Positions 59,068 through 64,000 of a DNA stretch of 64,000 bases are shown here, one piece after another. The stretch comes from Thysanoteuthis rhombus. Lineage: Eukaryota; Mollusca; Cephalopoda; Oegopsida; Thysanoteuthidae. The translations under genes were made by a program, and so were the position numbers. The notes beneath the pieces were generated by a model that had not been told where the DNA came from, did no database searches, and was given only the letters and a program-made list of their open reading frames with translations. Each line of letters starts with the position of its first letter. Within the stretch, counting starts at the first letter, position 1. Where the stretch lies: positions 7,797,261 through 7,861,260 of the forward strand of contig OY735237.1 of NCBI GenBank assembly GCA_963457665.1, given 5' to 3'.

Positions 59068-59069
<2 letters not shown>

Positions 59070-59070
<1 letters not shown>

Positions 59071-59231
59071 CAGAGAGCTTTACAGCTTTAAACACTACAC
59101 GTTGAAAAAATTTTCAAAAGATTTTTTTATATCATTCAAGTCACTTTTTTCCAATATCTGTCAATGCAATTTATGTAATTTTCTTGAGTGTTTTTTTTCT
59201 GTCTTACATATACTTGGTTATCAACGTATGA

Positions 59232-59276
<45 letters not shown>

Positions 59277-59380
59277 CATGTATAGCTAGTTTGTATATCT
59301 TTATTGACATCAAAGTTTTTGATTTACAATATAACGCAATAAGCCTCAAATTCCAAAGTTACAGTAAGCTTTGATGCTGT
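59070..59380 (+). repeat. Dispersed repeat (family P), copy 3, with (AT)n at 59235-59274
   Basis: 'acagctttaaacact' (59082) and 'ctgtcaatgcaatttat' (59158) match the segments at 18.06 and 1.12 kb. Confidence 0.4.
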
Positions 59381-60712
59381 TTCAAAATACCACTGAAGCT
59401 ACAAAACTCTCAGAAAACTCAGTTCTACCAGTGCTATTATCACTAAAAGTGAATTAGAATTAGTTCATGTAATCACAATGCAGGAGAGGTAACTGAAACA
59501 ATTCTTGATCCCCCCCGGAGCTCAATCAATTTTCCCTTAGCCCGTAGCACTCACTTCTTTCCCACAAAATATCACAGAAATTCATTGAGATCTTTGGAGA
59601 TACAGCGTGAATGAACAGACATAGGAGGATACTGAGTTGGGAAATATAACATATCGTTAAGAACTGGCTGTGAATTGCGATTTTATTTGATTCTCATGCT
59701 AAAAAGCAATTATTCAATAATAAAACCTCAATTTGAATGATTTGACTGCATTATGGTCCTACACAAATCTACCACTGAATCAGAGAATGTGTATATGGAT
59801 TTTTAGCCCATTGAATGTGATGACAAATTTTCTTCTATTTCAGTTATGTGTCTGCCTCAATAAAATGTCTGTTTTATTGTGATTGATGGCAACTAAGTTC
59901 TATCTCTGAGTCAGGGTTTCTATCCTGCCATGTATTACTTACAATAGATTATATTGCAAATGCGCAGTTGATGAATTGATTGCTAAACATTTAAGACGCT
60001 AGTCGAAAGTATCAGGAACGCTTGATTTTGATACAAGGATAGATCAATAATTTTATAGCCCCCAAACCATTATCATCTGAATTTTAATCTGAAACATCCA
60101 CTGTATAATGTTTGATCTATGTGATAAATGGAGAAATACTGGACGAAGTGCATTCGAAAAGAAAGATATAATGTCAAAAAACAGACAATTCTTATCTTTC
60201 CTGTTTCAAAATGGCCACCGTTCAAGAGGGTCAAGGCAAGTAATCTCAGGGTTAGTTTAAGGGTCTGTTTTTTCTGCAGATGGAACAGCCACCATTTTGA
60301 AACGAGAAGGACGGCAATTGTCGAAAAATGAATATTCGTGGTGGAAAATAAATGCTTTTTAAATCATTTGGCTACAAACTTATTGGTGTTCCTATGTGCA
60401 TAGTTTTCTTTACTTGTGGGTGACATCTAATAGTAGTACAAAAGACTTTTGCTGATGTGACCGACTTACTACAATTACGAATCAGATTGCAGATACCTTT
60501 TCATATGCAATTGCATCTACATGAACAAAATGCCACATATGTATCTAAATATTTTATCAGAGGGATATTTCTGAATGCTAATCATAGAGTACTCTGTCTT
60601 AAGTTTGGGGTTTAATTGTTTTTTTGTAAACGCTCATGAAACCTGGATTACTCGTGGTTGACCATGAACTAGAAAATGCTGAGCATCATTATATTTTTTA
60701 TAACAGATATTT
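59380..60712. other. AT-rich stretch, nothing recognised
   Basis: No supported gene, RNA or shared repeat. Confidence 0.35.
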
Positions 60713-60715
60713 TGT

Positions 60716-60751
60716 GGCCTTTTCTTCGGGATCAAAGTGTAGTATCTGTTC
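60716..60751 (+). ncRNA. U2 snRNA 5'-domain fragment heading repeat D copy 2
   Basis: 'ggccttttcttcggg' followed by 'atcaaagtgtagtatctgtt' (60731-60750) corresponds to U2 snRNA nucleotides ~11-46. It keeps the branch-point recognition core GTAGTA with no change from the insect-type U2 sequence I remember. U2 continues with a TTATCAGTTTAATATCTG stem-loop, but here unrelated sequence follows, so this is not a functional snRNA gene. Confidence 0.65.
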
Positions 60752-61175
60752 CACGGCATAGCTCGAGGCGCAGCTACTGACACTTGCCCGTCGAATGGGC
60801 CGGAGATTGGGTTGTGTTTGGCATCAAAGACCGAGTGCACCGGTGCAAAGCGTTAGCCAATGAGGTTTTACTGAGGCTGCGCTTTGCTACGCGCATTGGA
60901 GGCCTTTTGATTCGTCCTTCAGCTCTCCTATTATTACTCGGCCTAGCTGTGGTGGGTCAGTTTCCCCGGAGCAGCACTGCTCCATTGCACTCAAAGAAGC
61001 AGGTCCCCTGGTGGACTCTTTCGTGACGGAGGTTTCTCTAGCTTCTACGGTCGCTCGGCTATCGAAATCGCGTCGGCTGGAGACATTTTTGGAAGGGTTG
61101 ACCTATCTTCCCCACGTTAAGCCCGAGCTTGTGTCAAATATTGCTGTGGTGGGACTGTAATTAAATAAGACCTCA
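60716..61175 (+). repeat. U2-headed GC-richer repeat (family D), copy 2
   Basis: After the U2 piece the repeat continues with 'aaagaccgagtgcaccggtgc', 'gcgttagccaatgaggtttta', 'ctgaggctgcgctttgctac', 'cccggagcagcactgctcc', 'gcgtcggctggagac' and 'cccacgttaagc', ending near 'cctcataccta'. It lies 489 bp from the equivalent point of copy 3, in direct tandem. A possible Pol III A box ('ttagccaatgagg') is present but no B box was found. It is visibly richer in G+C than its surroundings. Confidence 0.8.
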
Positions 61176-61189
61176 TACCTAAAATACCT

Positions 61190-61655
61190 CGGGCCGTTTT
61201 TTCTGGCCTGTTTTTCAGGATCAAAGTGTAGTATCTGTTCCCTGGCAGAGCACGAGGAGTCAGTACTGACACATGCCTGCTGAATGAGCCGGGGAGGGTA
61301 AGTGACTAAAACCGAATGCGCCGGTGCAAGCGTTAGCCAATGAGGTTTAACGGCGGCTGCGTTTGCTAAGCACATTGGGGAGCTTTTGGACTCGTCCTTT
61401 GGCTCTCCCATTATTACTCGGCCAAGCTGTGGGGGATCAGTTTCCCCGGAGCAGCACTGCTCCATTGCACTTAACGGAGCAGGTCCCTTAGTGGACGCTT
61501 TCGTGGTGGAGGTTGCTTTGGTGGCTTAGCAAACCGAAGCCGCGTCGGCTTGAACCATTTTTGGACAGATGGTTTCCTATTCTTCCCACGTTAAGCCTCG
61601 ACCTTGTGTCATATTTTGCTGTTGTGGGACAGTGAATAAACACCCCTCATACCTA
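61190..61655 (+). repeat. U2-headed GC-richer repeat (family D), copy 3
   Basis: Second member of the tandem pair. Its U2 piece (61219-61240, 22 bp) is identical to that of copy 2. The 5' part ('cctcgggccgttttttctggcc') more fully resembles U2's CTCGGCCTTTTGGC. The rest follows copy 2 with scattered changes through 'cccacgttaagcc', ending 'cctcatacctaaaac'. The 120-codon minus-strand frame at 61103-61465 crosses the junction of the copies and is not a gene. Confidence 0.8.
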
Positions 61656-61805
61656 AAACTTCTTAGGACCACCTCAGTAAGCATAATGCAAGTCTTCCAT
61701 GGATTCACTTCCATCGTAAGCTTTGCTTACACAGCACAGAGTGTACTCAATAAGCTGCTGAGTGCACAGATAAATGTGTCCCATCGAATAGTTTTTCCAC
61801 ATTCT

Positions 61806-61880
61806 TTGCTTATACTGGGATTCGAACCCAGGGCCTTTTGAATGCAGAGTACACGTGTTAACCATTATATCATCTAAGCA
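61806..61880 (-). tRNA. tRNA-like sequence (pseudo-tRNA or SINE head)
   Basis: On the minus strand the acceptor arms 'tgcttag' and 'ataagca' pair in six of seven positions. The D-arm region reads 'gatataatggttaacac'. The T arm is a perfect 'ctggg-ttcgaat-cccag', and the 75-nt length fits a tRNA. The anticodon stem does not pair well at the expected position (loop around 'tctgcat'). This argues for a decayed tRNA or a tRNA-derived SINE promoter. Both Pol III boxes are intact. Confidence 0.5.
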
Positions 61881-62740
61881 GATAAAAGATCTATAATCTG
61901 TGATTTTTTCAATTATTTATCTTTATTCCTAGACAACTGCCGATCAATGGAGATAATTTATAGAAAGCGAAGGAAGATCTTAATTTCTACTTTTGTATTC
62001 ATCTTTATACGTTTTACTAATTTTTCATATTTAGATATCTCAAGAACTAACAATCCCAAAAACTTCAAACACGACAATACCTTCTGTCTAATATGTATTG
62101 CGAATACCGACTCCATATAATGACTAGTTGTCGAGCAATCTTGAGACGCACACACATACATACACACATACACACACACAAATTTCTTCAATTGTAGTTA
62201 GATACTTCAATCATTTTTGACAGCTTGGTTAATCTAGAAATTTAAATAGAGACTTACGTAAGAGACGAATGAATTGGATTTCGAATCAAGATGTGAAAGG
62301 TCTTCATTCAAACGACCAGTAGAATCCACAGTATAACACGGACTGAACAACTACTTGTTCTCTCTCCACTGGTTATCTTCGTTCATAGTGAATAGTAATC
62401 GTTCTCTTTCAGCCATCGATATTCTTTTAACAACCCCGGGAACTGTTATCAAGAAATATCGATTTTGCTTCTATTGATTAAGTTACAAATCAAAGGTGTC
62501 ACTGATCTATTGCTTCAGAGATAAGTAGTCATATATATCTTATACGAAATACTGCGGCAAAATATCTAGAGTCGATTGGGTAATTGTACAGCCTGAACAT
62601 TACCTATTTTACGATCATTAGAGATTTTTCTGTAGAGAAAGGCGATTTGCGAGACATATAAATTAACAGTTGTCTCTTTGAAGAAGGAAGGCGTATATGT
62701 ATTTACTCGTGCCTGTTTGTTGATCTGGCTGTATTTTTCT
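61880..62740. other. AT-rich stretch, nothing recognised
   Basis: A short CA-rich tract lies at 62149-62180. No other feature. Confidence 0.35.
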
Positions 62741-62744
62741 GTCT

Positions 62745-63185
62745 CCTTGTCTGCTTGTTTTCACAATATCTCCGAAAGTTCTCAATGGATTCAAATTAAA
62801 TTTTGTGAAAGGGGGTGCCATGTGTTAGGGGAGAAGTGATTAAATTTTGGAACCGACCCTGGAATTTTTTAGAGTTATCTATCCTACATCGTTGCTTTAG
62901 GCCCACATGACATCTCCAAAGGTTCTCTGTGGAATTTTAATGGAAGTTTCCGGAAAGGTAAGCCAAATGGTAGGGAATAATTTGGGGGCGGATCAAGGGA
63001 TTCTGTTTTGATAGAAATATTATTTTCCATGCAACCATGTATCTACCAATGTTTGTTTACATAATATCATCTAATCATTTCTCAATGAGTTTCAATTAAT
63101 TTTCAGATAGGTTGGTCATAGATTGGGGAAGATTTATTTCATTTTGCTTTCAGACGGATTCAGAAAGTTATTTCATTGTTATTTC
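62745..63185 (+). repeat. Tandem ~145-155 bp repeat, family G, locus 3
   Basis: Three monomers start near 62768, 62911 and 63066 with 'atctccgaaagttctcaatgg', 'atctccaaaggttctctgtgg' and 'atctaatcatttctcaatga'. The first two are each followed by the 'gattaaattttgg-accgaccctggaa' or 'aatttgggggcggatcaaggg' part. It is the same two-part monomer as at 2.3 kb, with a slightly shorter period. Confidence 0.6.
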
Positions 63186-63519
63186 CTTTGCATCGTATAT
63201 GAACTGATTCTCATGGGCAGGAGTGTGCACTCTTCAAATGCCTCCTAGTTTGTTTTGTCATAAGAAGTCTCATTTATTCGGAGAGAATTGTTGGGTTTAC
63301 TTCCCAATTCTTTCTCTAATCTGTTGACACATACTGATACACAAACTTGGTCATATGGCGTCAAATGTTTTTTCACTGGAAGTAGAGATTATATAGAACC
63401 AAATTCATGTATGATATCTATAACATTATTCTGTTTCTTCGAACCTGAGTTTGAAAGTTACACTTTAAGTGATAAAATGAAGAAAAAGATAGTCACTTAT
63501 TTATTTGTTAGGTATAGGT

Positions 63520-63520
<1 letters not shown>
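63185..63520. other. AT-rich stretch, nothing recognised
   Basis: No supported feature. Confidence 0.35.
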
Positions 63521-63521
<1 letters not shown>

Positions 63522-63581
<60 letters not shown>

Positions 63582-63592
63582 GAGAGAGAAAG
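63522..63592. repeat. (GA)n microsatellite
   Basis: About 70 bp of GA with few interruptions (GG, AA). It gives an Arg-Glu frame that is not a gene. Confidence 0.95.
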
Positions 63593-63595
63593 GTA

Positions 63596-64000
63596 ATGGA
63601 AAAGGAAGATATATAGTTCAATAACAATGTGGGAAGATTCAGGGCGAAATGGAAAATTAGATACTTTAATTAAGAGTATGAGAAGAGAGAGAAAGAATAG
63701 AAGATAATGTTATTTTTTTTTTGCAAGAATAGAGAAGACCATAAAAGAAAGCTATGCATAGTAAGAAACGGGAACAAAAAATGTGTAGTTTAATCAGAGT
63801 GTAGTAAAAGAGGGGATAAATATGAAAGTTAGGTAGTTTAAAAAGAATGTAAAAAGAGACGTGATATAAAAGAAAGTTAGGTAATTTAATAAAGATGGTG
63901 CACAGAATTTTTGCATGTGAAACTAATCCATGTTTGTATAAATATAGATATAGAGAAAAACGTAGAGAGGGCAGAAATAGAGCTATGTACTTCATTGAGA
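63596..64000. other. Purine-rich stretch to the window edge
   Basis: Several loose repeats of 'agttaggtagtttaa'/'agttaggtaatttaataaaga' (near 63830 and 63880), and 'gtagtttaatcagagtgtagtaaaag' near 63785, suggest an old ~50 bp tandem repeat. No gene is recognised. Confidence 0.3.

Noticed and set aside
60716..60751. Functional U2 snRNA gene
   Set aside because: Only the 5' domain is present. The downstream stem-loops and Sm site are replaced by other sequence, and no snRNA promoter element was seen.
61103..61465. 120-codon minus-strand open frame
   Set aside because: It spans the junction of two tandem family D repeats. The 32.7 kb copy does not keep the frame, so it is not a gene.

Overview
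This window looks like gene-poor, AT-rich animal nuclear DNA with no intact protein-coding gene I can support. The best guess is a mollusc, most likely a coleoid cephalopod (octopus-like). Three things point there. There are about thirty long (TA)n, (GT)n/(CA)n, (GA)n, (GATA)n and (GAT)n microsatellites. There are many old, 5'-truncated RTE-type retrotransposon tails. And tRNA-derived SINEs at about 58.66-58.99 kb resemble, from memory, octopus SINE families. There are no prokaryotic operons, ribosome-binding sites, CRISPR arrays or phage genes. Most long open frames are (TA)n read as Tyr-Ile runs, antisense shadows of repeats, or broken transposon coding sequence.

Layout. 0-10 kb: unclassified dispersed repeats, a ~150-185 bp tandem repeat (2.3-2.8 kb), a tRNA-Val-like SINE head (3.6 kb), and three RTE 3' fragments (3.96-4.4, 7.65-8.46, 8.57-9.0 kb), the second keeping a decayed YADD box. 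10-25 kb: mostly unique AT-rich DNA with microsatellites and one minus-strand RTE fragment (22.35 kb). 25-32 kb: a piece resembling the C-terminus of a Penelope-like/GIY-YIG retroelement, tRNA-derived SINEs, an eight-copy 78-bp array (27.26-27.88 kb), and an inverted pair of RTE ends (29.5-29.9 kb). 32-45 kb: a first copy of a GC-richer repeat, a minus-strand RTE fragment next to a Tc1/mariner transposase remnant (36.0-37.4 kb), an hAT-like end (38.28 kb), another RTE fragment (43.1 kb), and a CACTAGTATA compound array (43.86-44.16 kb). 45-54 kb: a 30-bp array (47.2 kb), an RTE fragment (47.8 kb), and a large diverged inverted duplication (48.45-52.65 kb). 54-64 kb: a frame-broken remnant of a membrane-protein C-terminus (minus, 54.06-54.32 kb), an RTE fragment with the longest readable frame (54.65-55.39 kb), two abutting SINEs (58.66-58.99 kb), and a tandem pair of repeats that each begin with a piece of U2 snRNA (60.72-61.65 kb), followed by a tRNA-like sequence on the minus strand.

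The elements do not form a pathway. The window reads as a transposon graveyard, intergenic or intronic. The signals most worth a second look are the inverted duplication, the U2-headed tandem repeats, the 78-bp array with alternating dyads, and the decayed membrane-protein segment. All identities come from reading motifs by eye. No alignment or database search was run, and boundaries of degenerate repeats are approximate.
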